Below are positions 8,650 through 17,169 of a stretch of 64,000 nucleotides of DNA, one piece after another. Under the pieces are notes generated by a model. The model was not told the DNA's origin, made no database searches, and saw only the letters and a list, made by a program, of their open reading frames with translations. Location: NCBI RefSeq assembly GCF_014302995.1, contig NZ_CP060295.1:2542001-2606000 (forward strand), read 5' to 3'. This stretch comes from Variovorax sp. PAMC26660. Lineage in GTDB: Bacteria > Pseudomonadota > Gammaproteobacteria > Burkholderiales > Burkholderiaceae_C. How positions within the stretch are numbered: the stretch's first letter is position 1; each line of letters opens with the position of its first letter. The translations under genes were made by a program, and so were the position numbers.

Positions 8650-9573
8650 TCAGCCCAGTGCGAACTCGGGCCGTGGCGTGCCCGTGCGCGGCAGGCCCAT
8701 CATCTGCCGCGCCTCGGCGGGCGTGGCCACTTCCATGTCCAGCTCGCGGATCACGCGCACGATGCGCTCGGTGAGCTGCACGTTGGTGGCCAGCTCGCCG
8801 TGCCGGAAGTAGAGGTTGTCTTCCAGCCCCACCCGCGCATGGCCGCCCAGCAGCAGCGCCGCCACGTTGGCTTCGAGCTGCGACATGCCGATACCGCTCA
8901 CGCCGAAGATGCTGCCCTTGGGCAGCGTGTCGACCATCATCTGCAGGTTGCGCGGCGAATACGGCATCGCGTTCTGGAAGTTGCGGTGCACGTTCATCAC
9001 GAGGTTGATGAAGTAGGGCTCGTCGTCATGCCCCTCGCCGACCAGCGTGGTCACGTCCTGCAGGATGTGCGTGGGGCTGAACACCTCCCACTCGGGCTTG
9101 ATGCCGCGCGCCTTCATGCCGGCGGCGAGTTCTCGCCCGCGCGTGATGGGCGTGTCCATCAGGATCTCCTTGCCTTCGAAGCTCAGGTTCAGCGTGGTGG
9201 CGTCCAGCGTGCACATCTCGGCGCCGGCGTCCATGCCCTTGATGCGCTCTTCCCACGCGATCTCCCAGCGGTCGCCGGCCAGCGGCTTGACCATGTCGCC
9301 GTGCACGCCGCCGCCGGTAGAGTTGTTGATGACGATGTCGCTGCCGCCCGCGCGGATGCGGCTGTTGATGTCGCGGTACACGTCGGCATTGCAGGTGGCA
9401 CCGTCGTCGGGCCGGCGCGCGTGGATCGCCACCACGCTGGCGCCGGCGTTCCAGCAGCGCAGCACGTCGGCGGCGATCTCGGCGGGCTGCGTGGGCAGGT
9501 GAGGGTTCTGCGACTTGTGCGCCATGCCGCCGGTGGGGGCGATGGTCACGATCACTTTGCGCTTCGACGACAT
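8650..9573 (-). CDS. BKACE-family beta-keto acid cleavage enzyme (DUF849)
   Basis: A 307-residue TIM-barrel protein of the 3-keto-5-aminohexanoate cleavage family. These zinc enzymes condense a beta-keto acid with acetyl-CoA to give acetoacetate and a new acyl-CoA. The family start [12 protein letters not shown] is at residues 6-17 and the INNSTGGG loop is present. The zinc motif, usually His-x-His-x-Arg, reads AIHARR at 49-54, so the first histidine is alanine. The ATG at 9573 has AGGAG just upstream. It is the first gene of the operon with the binding protein and carnitine-dehydrogenase-like enzyme and is divergent from a Crp/Fnr gene. Dehydrocarnitine is a plausible but unproven substrate. 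Confidence 0.85.
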   Translation of the reverse strand: MSSKRKVIVTIAPTGGMAHKSQNPHLPTQPAEIAADVLRCWNAGASVVAIHARRPDDGATCNADVYRDINSRIRAGGSDIVINNSTGGGVHGDMVKPLAGDRWEIAWEERIKGMDAGAEMCTLDATTLNLSFEGKEILMDTPITRGRELAAGMKARGIKPEWEVFSPTHILQDVTTLVGEGHDDEPYFINLVMNVHRNFQNAMPYSPRNLQMMVDTLPKGSIFGVSGIGMSQLEANVAALLLGGHARVGLEDNLYFRHGELATNVQLTERIVRVIRELDMEVATPAEARQMMGLPRTGTPRPEFALG

Positions 9574-9711
9574 TCCGGGCTCCTGGTGTCTTTCATTGGG
9601 GGGCGCGGTATTATTTTTTGAGGCGCAGGCACACTCAGTCATCGCGACGACATTTGGGGGCAGGGTTTACGCGGCGCGCCCCTTCTTTGCCTTCTCAGGA
9701 GCTTTCATTCC

Positions 9712-10419
9712 ATGCCCACGACGAAGCCGGCCATCCAGGCGGCATCGCTGACGATTCCGCAACTGCTGCACGGCTCGGCCTGGTTCCCGCTGCTCGATGA
9801 AGCGGCGCGTGAACGCGTGCGCGACGAGATGCGCGAAGTCGACGTGGCCGCCGGCGCCGCGCTGTGCCGGCGCGGCGACACGCCGATGCACTGGTACGGC
9901 ACGCTCGAAGGGCTGCTCAAGTGGTCGATCACGTCCAGCGACGGGCGCTCGGTGACCTTCGGTGGCCTGTCGGTCGGCAGCTGGTTCGGCGAAGGCACGC
10001 TGCTGCGCGCGGTGCCGCGCTCGGCCGACATCATCGCGCTGCGGCCCAGCCGCGTGGCGCGGCTGCCGCTGGACACTTTCGAGTGGCTGCACCGCACGCA
10101 GCGCGGCTTCGATCATTTTTTGCTGCAGCAGATCAACGAGCGGCTGCACTGGTTCATGGGCAACTATGCGGCGCACCGGCTGCTGGATGCGGACAGCCAG
10201 GTGGCGCGCGCGCTGGCGGGGCTGTTCCACCCGTGGCTGCATCCGGGCAGCGAGCCGCATCTGCAGACTTCGCAGGAGGAGATTGCGAACCTGTCGGGCG
10301 TGTCGCGGCAACGGTGCAATGCGGCGTTGAATCGGTTGAAGGAGGCGGGCTTCTTGCGGATCGAGTACGGCGGCATCACCGTGATCGACCTCGAAGGGCT
10401 GCGGCGCTTCATCGAGTAA
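9712..10419 (+). CDS. Crp/Fnr-family transcriptional regulator
   Basis: A 235-residue protein with an N-terminal cyclic-nucleotide-binding fold (about residues 30-130, with RGDTPMHWYGTLEGLLKWS and FGEGTLLRAVPRSA). A central dimerisation helix follows, then a C-terminal winged helix-turn-helix (about 175-225, TSQEEIANLSGVSRQRCNAALNRLKEAGFL, read in two parts). There is no N-terminal cysteine cluster, so it is not an oxygen-sensing Fnr. The divergent position relative to the BKACE operon suggests it controls that operon, itself, or both. An esterase gene follows 30 bp downstream on the same strand and may be cotranscribed. Confidence 0.85.
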   Translation: MPTTKPAIQAASLTIPQLLHGSAWFPLLDEAARERVRDEMREVDVAAGAALCRRGDTPMHWYGTLEGLLKWSITSSDGRSVTFGGLSVGSWFGEGTLLRAVPRSADIIALRPSRVARLPLDTFEWLHRTQRGFDHFLLQQINERLHWFMGNYAAHRLLDADSQVARALAGLFHPWLHPGSEPHLQTSQEEIANLSGVSRQRCNAALNRLKEAGFLRIEYGGITVIDLEGLRRFIE

Positions 10420-10449
10420 CGAACCTATCCAAAAAACGGCGGAACCTTC

Positions 10450-11346
10450 ATGACATTGCCCTGGCCCCTGTTCCTCGCATTGCTCAAGCTCCTGGGCCGT
10501 CGCCGCCGCTTCGAAAGCATCGAAGGCTTGCGCACGGCCGTGGCCCGAGACCGCAAGACCGCGAGTGCCGAACCGCCCGCGTCGGTGCGCAAGCGCTGCA
10601 CGATCAGCAAATACCAGGTCGACGGCCACGATTGCTACACCCTGGCGCCGCTGTCCGGCGCGGGATCGGTACAGCTCCTGTACTTGCACGGCGGCGCGCA
10701 CGTGGCCGAGATCTCGCCGTTCCACTGGCGCCTGATGGCGGAGCTGGTCGAGACCACCGGCTGCACCGCGCATGTGCCGATCTTCCCGCTCGCGCCCGAG
10801 CACACGTACCGGCCGGCCAGCGCGATGGTGAACGAGGTCTACCGTGCGTTGGCCGCCGGGCACGACCCCCGGCAACTGGTGCTGATGGGCGATTCGGCGG
10901 GCGGCGGCCTCGCGCTCGCACTGGCCCAAGGCTTCGCCGCGCTGGGCCTGCCGCAGCCGCGCGACATCGTGCTCATTTCGCCCTGGCTCGACCTCACGGT
11001 GTCGAACCCGGCCATACCCGCGCTCGAAGCCGACGACCCGTGGCTGGCCCGCCCCGGGCTGGCGGAAGCGGGGCGCTGGTGGGCCGGCGACGAAGACCCG
11101 GCCCTGCCGCACCTGAGCCCGCTGTACGGTCCGCTGCAGGGGCTGGGCCGGCTCACGGTCTTCATCGGAACGCGTGACCTGCTGCTGGCGGACTGCCAGG
11201 CCCTGCGTGACCGCACCGCAGCGCAGGGCGTGCATGTCGAGATGCACGAGGCCACCGGCATGATCCACGTCTGGCCGTTGCTGCCGGTGAAGCGGGCGAT
11301 GGCGGCGCGCGCCGCCATCGCGCAGATCGTGCGCGGCCGGCGCTGA
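10450..11346 (+). CDS. Alpha/beta hydrolase of the HSL esterase family
   Basis: A 298-residue esterase/lipase-type hydrolase. The oxyanion-hole motif HGGAH is at residues 80-84 and the nucleophile elbow GDSAGGG at 147-153 (Ser149). A later aspartate in GTRDLLLAD and the histidine in GMIHVWPLL complete the triad. The motif pair defines the hormone-sensitive-lipase (family IV) group, which acts on short acyl esters. It follows the Crp/Fnr gene by 30 bp and is convergent with the flavin monooxygenase (1 bp apart). Together with a Baeyer-Villiger-type monooxygenase it could hydrolyse the ester or lactone formed; that link is only positional. Confidence 0.85.
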   Translation: MTLPWPLFLALLKLLGRRRRFESIEGLRTAVARDRKTASAEPPASVRKRCTISKYQVDGHDCYTLAPLSGAGSVQLLYLHGGAHVAEISPFHWRLMAELVETTGCTAHVPIFPLAPEHTYRPASAMVNEVYRALAAGHDPRQLVLMGDSAGGGLALALAQGFAALGLPQPRDIVLISPWLDLTVSNPAIPALEADDPWLARPGLAEAGRWWAGDEDPALPHLSPLYGPLQGLGRLTVFIGTRDLLLADCQALRDRTAAQGVHVEMHEATGMIHVWPLLPVKRAMAARAAIAQIVRGRR

Positions 11347-11347
11347 T

Positions 11348-13150
11348 TCAGCGCGTGTGGTGCGACGCCGCCAGCTCGTAGACCGGCGTATCGATCCCCT
11401 CCATTCGCGCCTTCAACTGCAGCGCCAGGAACTGCGAGTAGTGCCGCGACTGGTGCAGGTTGCCGCCGTGAAACCACAGGTTGTCGACCTGCGTCGGCTT
11501 CCACATGTTGCGCAGCTCGCCTTCCCACGGCCCCGGGTCCTTCGGCGTGTCGGAGCCCAGGCCCCAGCACTTGCCGACCTTGTCCGCCGTCTCGGGCGAG
11601 ATCAGGTCGGCCAGCCAGCCGTTCATCGAGCCGTAGCCGGTGGCGTACACCAGCAGGTCGGCCGGCAGCTCGGTGCCGTCCGTCAGCGTGACCGAGCGCT
11701 CGTTCACCCGCTCGATGTTCACGCCGCTCTTCAGGTGGATGCTGCCGTTGGCCACCAGCTCCGATGCGCCCACGTCGATGTAGTAGCCCGAGCCGCGCCG
11801 CAGGTACTTCATGAACAAGCCCGAGCCGTCGGCGCCGAAGTCCAGCAGAAAGCCCGCCTTCTCCAGCCTTGAATACAGGTCCGCTTCGCGCTTCTTCATC
11901 TCCTCGTACACCGGGATGTGGAAGGTGTGCATGATCTTGTAGGGCACAGAGGCGAAGATCAGGTCGCCCTTGTGGTGGTCGATGCCGTTCTTCAGCGCCT
12001 GCTCGGAATACAGGCCACCCAGCGCCAGCTCCATCAGCGACTGCGAAGGCGCGATGTGCGTGGACGAGCGCTGCACCATCGTCACGTCCGCGCCGTGCTC
12101 CCACAGGGCCGCGCAGATGTCGTGCGCCGAGTTGTTCGAGCCCAGCACCACGCACTTCTTGCCGGCGTAAGCCTCGGGCCCCGGGTGCAGGCTGGAGTGG
12201 TGCTGGTCGCCCTTGAAGTTCTCGGCGCCCGCCATCTTCGGCACGTTCGGATAGCCCGACACGCCGAGCGCGAAGACCAACTGCTTGGGCCGCAGCACCA
12301 CGGGCTTGCCTTCGCGCTCGACGGTCACTTCCCATGTCTGCGTGGCTTCGTCGAAGCGCGCCTTCTTCGCGTGGGTGGAACTCCAGTAGTTCAGTTCCAT
12401 GATCTTCGTGTACATCTCCAGCCAGTCGCCGATCTTGTCCTTGGGCGCGAACACCGGCCAGTCATCGGGGAAGGGCATGTAGGGCAGGTGGTCGTACCAG
12501 ACCGGGTCGTGCAGGCACAGCGACTTGTAGCGCTTGCGCCAGGAGTCGCCCGCCTTCGCGTTGCGCTCCACGATGATGGTCGGCACACCCAGCCGGCGCA
12601 GCCGCGCACCGAGCGCGATGCCACCCTGGCCGCCGCCGATGATCAGCACTTCGGGCTGCTCGGTGTAGCCCAGCGCCGCTTCTTCGTCCGCGCGGCGCTC
12701 CAGCCAGTTCTTGCGGCCCTTGTGCACACCGTGCTCCGCACCCTTGATGCGGTTGTCGCCGGTCTTTTCCTCGAAGCCCTTCAGCTCGGTCATGGTGGTG
12801 AGCAGCGTCCACGCCTTGCCGTTGCGAAGGCGCACATGGCCACGGCCGCGAGCCACACGCGTCTCGAAGGTGAACCACGCATCGACCACGCCATCGGCCT
12901 CGGTCGCTTCGCCCTCGACCGCGAAGGCCGTGGGCTGCGTGCCGGCCAGCTGCGCCTTCAGCATCGCGCGAATGGCGTCGGGGCCTTCCTGCGTGCGGAT
13001 GTTCCATGTGAAGGCCACGAGGTCGCGCCAGTAGCTGTCGGGCTCGAAGAGCGCGACGGCCGCGTCGATGTCGCCCCGCGCGAGCGCAGCGGCGAAGTCG
13101 GCAAGCCAGGTGGCGGCGGCCCGGGTGGGGGCGGTGGTCGGGTCTGTCAT
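11348..13150 (-). CDS. Flavin-containing (Baeyer-Villiger-like) monooxygenase with N-terminal NTF2-like domain
   Basis: A 600-residue two-part protein. Residues about 10-135 form a SnoaL/NTF2-like cone (FAAALARGDIDAAVALFEPD). From 165 on is a class B flavin monooxygenase: FAD loop GGGQGG at 172-177, DDWPVFAPKDKIGDWLEMY around 230-250, a second Rossmann motif LGSNNS for NADPH and the C-terminal YATGYG. It would insert one oxygen atom into an organic substrate using NADPH and O2. The ATG at 13150 is preceded by GGAG. The gene is divergent from the poly-Gly lipoprotein and tail-to-tail with the esterase. The substrate is unknown. Confidence 0.85.
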   Translation of the reverse strand: MTDPTTAPTRAAATWLADFAAALARGDIDAAVALFEPDSYWRDLVAFTWNIRTQEGPDAIRAMLKAQLAGTQPTAFAVEGEATEADGVVDAWFTFETRVARGRGHVRLRNGKAWTLLTTMTELKGFEEKTGDNRIKGAEHGVHKGRKNWLERRADEEAALGYTEQPEVLIIGGGQGGIALGARLRRLGVPTIIVERNAKAGDSWRKRYKSLCLHDPVWYDHLPYMPFPDDWPVFAPKDKIGDWLEMYTKIMELNYWSSTHAKKARFDEATQTWEVTVEREGKPVVLRPKQLVFALGVSGYPNVPKMAGAENFKGDQHHSSLHPGPEAYAGKKCVVLGSNNSAHDICAALWEHGADVTMVQRSSTHIAPSQSLMELALGGLYSEQALKNGIDHHKGDLIFASVPYKIMHTFHIPVYEEMKKREADLYSRLEKAGFLLDFGADGSGLFMKYLRRGSGYYIDVGASELVANGSIHLKSGVNIERVNERSVTLTDGTELPADLLVYATGYGSMNGWLADLISPETADKVGKCWGLGSDTPKDPGPWEGELRNMWKPTQVDNLWFHGGNLHQSRHYSQFLALQLKARMEGIDTPVYELAASHHTR

Positions 13151-13530
13151 TGGATGTCTCCGTGGCGTTGGATGAATGCGCGGCGCTGCATGGCGCTCGC
13201 GGTGTTCATTGCGCAGCTTTCGTGCCGCGTGGGGCGCGACGAAGAATCAATGGGTTGGCGGTGTTTTTGTCGCAACTGTCGTGTGCGTCGCAGGTGGCTT
13301 GCGACGGCCGTGCGACACGGATGCGACAGGCCTCATATTGCCGTGGACACAAAAATAAGACTTTGGATTTAATTTCAAAAATGATTGTTTTCAATACATG
13401 CGCAGCTTGTGGTTTCTCAACTACTTTTCTGTTTGCTTTTGATTACAGAAATTAAGCACTTCGCTACATTCGTATGCGATCCACGGCGTCGCCGAGGACG
13501 TATTTGATTCATACGAATGAAGAGGGACAG
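13151..13530. promoter_or_regulatory. Divergent monooxygenase/lipoprotein intergenic region with repeated GTCGCA motif
   Basis: A 380-bp gap with no credible gene. The part next to the monooxygenase holds five copies of one hexamer: GTCGCA at 13269-13274 and 13287-13292, then its complement TGCGAC at 13300-13305, 13311-13316 and 13322-13327. The part next to the lipoprotein (about 13355-13460) is clearly AT-rich and is the likely lipoprotein promoter area. An AGAGGGACAG ribosome-binding stretch precedes the ATG at 13531. Confidence 0.45.
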
Positions 13531-14925
13531 ATGAGGAGAAACATTGGAGTTGCGTTCGGCGCGGCGTTGGTCTTGGGTTTGGCCGGTTGTGGCGGCGGTG
13601 GAGGTGGAGGAGGGGGCGGCGTTCCGTTGCTGCCGATTCCGGTCGCACCCGCGCCGTCGCAGCAGCAGCCCGCCGCTGCGGAGCTCAAGCTCACGGTCGA
13701 GATCGCGGGGGCAGCCGCAACGCCCGATGGCGCCGGCAAATACAGCGTGGTGCCCGGCCAGCAAGTGGTGGTCAAGGCCAGCGACAGCGTGACGTGGGTC
13801 AGCGACGCCGGCAACAGCTTCGTGACCCGCACAGATGTCGACACCACCGTCGCGCAGTGGGTTTCGCGTTTTGCCAATTCCGACAAGACGCAGACTGGCT
13901 CCTACAAACTCGTGGCCAATGCATCGGAAAGCCGCTCAAAGGAACTGAACTTCGTAGTGCAGACGGGTGACTATCGCAACGGCGATTACATGGTGTTCGC
14001 CGCCAACGGCTCGCGCCAGAAGCTGAACATCGATTTCGACAAGGCCACCTACAGCATGACGGATGCGGCCGGCGATATGACCAGCGGCACGCTGACACCG
14101 CCTACCCCATCGACGCTTGCAAACGACTGGAAGGTCCAGAACAGCCGCATCACCGGCACGAACACCTCCGCACTCTGGGCCCTTGGCGACAACATCGTCG
14201 GAGCGTTCCCATTTGCGAAGCCCTTCTCGGCGCCGGTGTCTTACGCGGCAGCGCCATTGGTGGCGACCCGTGCGCTTCTCGCCACGCAGAGCAAGCTGGA
14301 CGGTACCTACGACCGCGCACGCATAGAGATCTCGAACTCGAGCCGCGAATCGGCCATTGCGCAGATTCAGATCTCTGGTGGCGGTACCGTGATGAAGCAG
14401 TGCTCGGACCTGATCATCTACAGGATCGAAAATTGTCCGACGGCAAACGTGGTGACCAGCAAGGTCGAAGCGGATACCGAAAGCGGTCTGTGGTTGCTCA
14501 AGAACCCTGCGGATGGAACCGTCCTCGGCCGTTTTGGCGTTGCCATCGTTGACGGCGAGAAGATCTACCTGAGCGCGGGAGTATCGCCCGCCACTGGTGG
14601 CCAAGTGTTCGCCATTGGGGTGCCGGCGGCGTCGGAATATGTGGGCTTCAGCTCGTTTGCCGGATGGTCGACAGACGGCACCATGGACATGGTGATCGGT
14701 GCCACCCCGTCCGTCTATAACATTGTCATGACCGACGCAGTCATCCATGCCCCGTTGGCCCTCACGGTGGCTGCAGGCCCCGCTTCGGCGTCCTACGGTA
14801 TCCGCTCGGCGGCATCGGGTCCGGACTCTTTCTTTACGATGCGTTCCAAGCAGCTCGAAGTGCTGGTCGGCGCACGCAGTCCGTCCGCTCGCGCGGGCTT
14901 CCTGCACCTGGGTCTCATCCAGTAA
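13531..14925 (+). CDS. Poly-glycine lipoprotein of unknown function
   Basis: A 464-residue envelope protein. The signal sequence ends in the lipobox LAGC, so Cys20 would be lipidated. Ten glycines follow directly (residues 21-30), then a Pro/Val-rich linker, a common layout in betaproteobacterial outer-membrane lipoproteins. The remainder is predicted beta-rich, with no transmembrane helices and no recognised catalytic motif. I start at the ATG at 13531 because the longer frame adds a non-signal leader. The gene stands alone, divergent from the monooxygenase and followed by a strong terminator. Its base composition is slightly less GC-rich than its neighbours. I do not recognise a family. Confidence 0.8.
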   Translation: MRRNIGVAFGAALVLGLAGCGGGGGGGGGGVPLLPIPVAPAPSQQQPAAAELKLTVEIAGAAATPDGAGKYSVVPGQQVVVKASDSVTWVSDAGNSFVTRTDVDTTVAQWVSRFANSDKTQTGSYKLVANASESRSKELNFVVQTGDYRNGDYMVFAANGSRQKLNIDFDKATYSMTDAAGDMTSGTLTPPTPSTLANDWKVQNSRITGTNTSALWALGDNIVGAFPFAKPFSAPVSYAAAPLVATRALLATQSKLDGTYDRARIEISNSSRESAIAQIQISGGGTVMKQCSDLIIYRIENCPTANVVTSKVEADTESGLWLLKNPADGTVLGRFGVAIVDGEKIYLSAGVSPATGGQVFAIGVPAASEYVGFSSFAGWSTDGTMDMVIGATPSVYNIVMTDAVIHAPLALTVAAGPASASYGIRSAASGPDSFFTMRSKQLEVLVGARSPSARAGFLHLGLIQ

Positions 14926-14949
14926 CTCGACAGAGCTGATAACGAAAAG

Positions 14950-14985
14950 AGCTCGCACGCCATCACAGGCGTTGCGGGCTTTTTT
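14950..14985 (+). terminator. Rho-independent terminator after the poly-Gly lipoprotein gene
   Basis: The stem AGCTCGCACGCC pairs with GGCGTTGCGGGCT (one bulge) and is followed by a run of six T. It begins 25 bp after the lipoprotein stop and lies before the convergent sigma-54 activator gene. Confidence 0.8.
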
Positions 14986-15042
14986 CATGAGGGCAGCGTT
15001 CGTTCGGGTCGCGTGATGGCGTTGCGTTTCGGTTGCCTTGGC

Positions 15043-16971
15043 TTACCCTCGACGCGGCGCCACGATGCCCTGGCGCTTCATTTGGCGGTAGGCGGTCGCA
15101 CGGCTCAAGCCGAGTTCGTCGGCCGCGCGTGCGACGTGCCAGCGATGGCGTTTGAGCGCGTCGAGCAGGCGGCCGGATTCATCGAAAGGGTCTTCGTCGA
15201 CCGCCGTGTCGGCGCTTTGCATCGGCCGCGGCTGCAATTGCAGATCCTGCGTTGCCACAGTCGACCCCGTGCACAACGCCAGCGACAGCCGCAGCACATT
15301 GCGCAACTCACGCAGGTTGCCCGGCCAGTCGTGTGCCAGCAGCCTTTGCATCGCCGCATCGGACAGCCGCGCCGTCGAGCGCATCGCAGCCGCCTCCTCG
15401 TTGAACATGACCTCGATCAGGTAGCGCCTGTCGCCGCGATCACGCAAGGGCGGCAGCTTCAGCACCGCGCCGCACAACCGGTAATACAGGTCTTCACGAA
15501 AGCGCCCCGCAGCCACCAGCTCCGGCAGATGCCGATGCGTGGCCGCCACCACCGCGATGTCCACGCGCTGCGGCGACTCCGCACCCAACGGCAGCACCTC
15601 GCCTTCAGACAGCACGCGCAGCAGCCGCGTCTGCAGCGCCATCGGCATGTCGCCGATCTCGTCGAGAAACAGCGTGCCCCGGTCGGCCTGCGCGATCAGG
15701 CCCTTCATGCCCTTGGCGCGGCCGCCGGTGAAGCTGCCGGGCGTGTAGCCGAACAGCTCGCTCTCGATCAGCGAATCGGGAATGGCCGCGCAGTTCACTG
15801 CCACGAAGGGCATCGCCGCGCGGCTGCTCTGGCCGTGCATCGCGCGCGCCAGCACTTCCTTGCCGCTGCCGGTCTCGCCTTCGACCAGCACATGGATGCC
15901 CCGGTCCACCAGCCGGCGCGCCTGCGCGAGCAGCTTCTGCATCGCAGGGTCGTCGCCCGCGATACGGTCGAGCGGCGGCAGGCGGTCGGAGGGCTTGGTG
16001 GAAGTGAGAGCGGTGGCCGTCGTCGGCGAACGCCGCACGCGCGGCGCCAGCAGCGAGGCGTGGTACTCGCCGCCGCCGGGCAACAGCACCGTGTGCGCGA
16101 AAGGCATGGCCGACGAGGCGCCGGCACCGATGCGCCAGATGGCGTCCATCGGCATGTGCAGCAGTTGCGACACCGCGCCGCCCAGCAGCGGCGTCTGCGC
16201 ATCACTGAACGCCCGTCGCGCACCGCCATTGGCGCCGACCACCGCGCCACTGTCGTCGAACGCCAGCATCACCTCGCCCGCCACATCGACCAGCCCGTAC
16301 GCGCTGCCCAGCCGCAGGATCCAGTGGCCGCGAAAGTTGCGCAGGAAATCGGCGTCTTCGATCATCCGCGCGTAGATCGATACGAGGTGCCTCACGAGAT
16401 GCTGGCTTTCCCGCGCCTCGGGCGAGCGCAGCGCCGACACATCGAGGATGGCCGTGAGCTTGCCGCTGTGGTCGAACAGCGGCGCGGTGGTGCAGGTGAG
16501 CGCGATGTGCGTGGCATCGAAGTGCTCGGTCTGGTGGCAGGTCATCGGCTGCCGCTCGACCAGGCAGGTGCCCACGCCGCAGGTGCCGGCATGGGCTTCG
16601 TTCCAGTCGGCACCAAGGTACAGGCCGGCCTTGCGCAACTGGTCGTCCCAGGCCGGGTTGCCGATGTAGTCGACGGTGATGCCTTCGGCGTCGGTCAGCA
16701 GCACCATGTAGCCCAGGTCGGCCACGCGGCGGTAGATGTCTTCCATGCCCGCACGCGCGGCCCGCAGGAAGTGTTCGAGCTGCTGCTGGTGCGCGCGGAC
16801 CTCCTGCGCCGGCAGGATGCGCGCGGGTGTTGGCTTCGACGGATCGAGCCCGTGGTCGCGCACGCAGCGCGCCCACGACTTGTGGACCAGGCTCGTCGCC
16901 GGATCGGCCAGCGCCGTGCCGGTGGCGATCGAATAGACGTTGTCGATGTGACGCGATTGCAGGGAAGTCAT
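15043..16971 (-). CDS. AcoR-type sigma-54-dependent transcriptional activator
   Basis: A 642-residue activator. The N-terminal half contains a GAF sensor domain (about residues 60-200) with cysteine-containing segments GTCGVGTC and [13 protein letters not shown]-like stretch follows (about 215-290). The AAA+ domain has Walker A GETGSGKE (about 365-372) and Walker B LFLDEIGD (about 434-441). The sigma-54 contact loop reads GSFTGG instead of GAFTGA. A Fis-type helix-turn-helix closes the protein ([20 protein letters not shown]). I prefer the ATG at 16971, with GAGG upstream, over a TTG two codons earlier. The gene is divergent from the phosphorylase/GHKL fusion; no target promoter with a good -24/-12 match was found nearby. 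Confidence 0.85.
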   Translation of the reverse strand: MTSLQSRHIDNVYSIATGTALADPATSLVHKSWARCVRDHGLDPSKPTPARILPAQEVRAHQQQLEHFLRAARAGMEDIYRRVADLGYMVLLTDAEGITVDYIGNPAWDDQLRKAGLYLGADWNEAHAGTCGVGTCLVERQPMTCHQTEHFDATHIALTCTTAPLFDHSGKLTAILDVSALRSPEARESQHLVRHLVSIYARMIEDADFLRNFRGHWILRLGSAYGLVDVAGEVMLAFDDSGAVVGANGGARRAFSDAQTPLLGGAVSQLLHMPMDAIWRIGAGASSAMPFAHTVLLPGGGEYHASLLAPRVRRSPTTATALTSTKPSDRLPPLDRIAGDDPAMQKLLAQARRLVDRGIHVLVEGETGSGKEVLARAMHGQSSRAAMPFVAVNCAAIPDSLIESELFGYTPGSFTGGRAKGMKGLIAQADRGTLFLDEIGDMPMALQTRLLRVLSEGEVLPLGAESPQRVDIAVVAATHRHLPELVAAGRFREDLYYRLCGAVLKLPPLRDRGDRRYLIEVMFNEEAAAMRSTARLSDAAMQRLLAHDWPGNLRELRNVLRLSLALCTGSTVATQDLQLQPRPMQSADTAVDEDPFDESGRLLDALKRHRWHVARAADELGLSRATAYRQMKRQGIVAPRRG

Positions 16972-17169
16972 GCGCAACCTCGCGAGGATGGTGGGGCGCG
17001 GCCATGCCAGGGGCCGCGCAGCCGTCCATCATTCGGCTGTCGCACTGTCGCGAGTGAGAGGTGAAACCCGGTGGGGTTGTCGTTTTCAACGAACTGGCGA
17101 GCCCGCCTGCGTGACGTCTAACATGCTGCTTGCCTTATCCCTCGACTTCACATCGCATCAGGAGAGACC

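Noticed and set aside
8650..9642. Longer start at 9642 for the first BKACE gene
   Set aside because: The extra 23 residues are not family-like, and the ATG at 9573 has AGGAG at the right distance.
15013..17064. A 683-codon open frame on the plus strand opposite the sigma-54 activator
   Set aside because: It is the antisense shadow of a well-supported gene; the product is Arg/His/Gln-rich without domain motifs, as expected from codon bias in GC-rich DNA.
17080..17110. Possible sigma-54 promoter (TGGCGAG...TGCG) before the phosphorylase/GHKL fusion gene
   Set aside because: The distance between the GG and GC elements is one base too long and the -12 part matches poorly.
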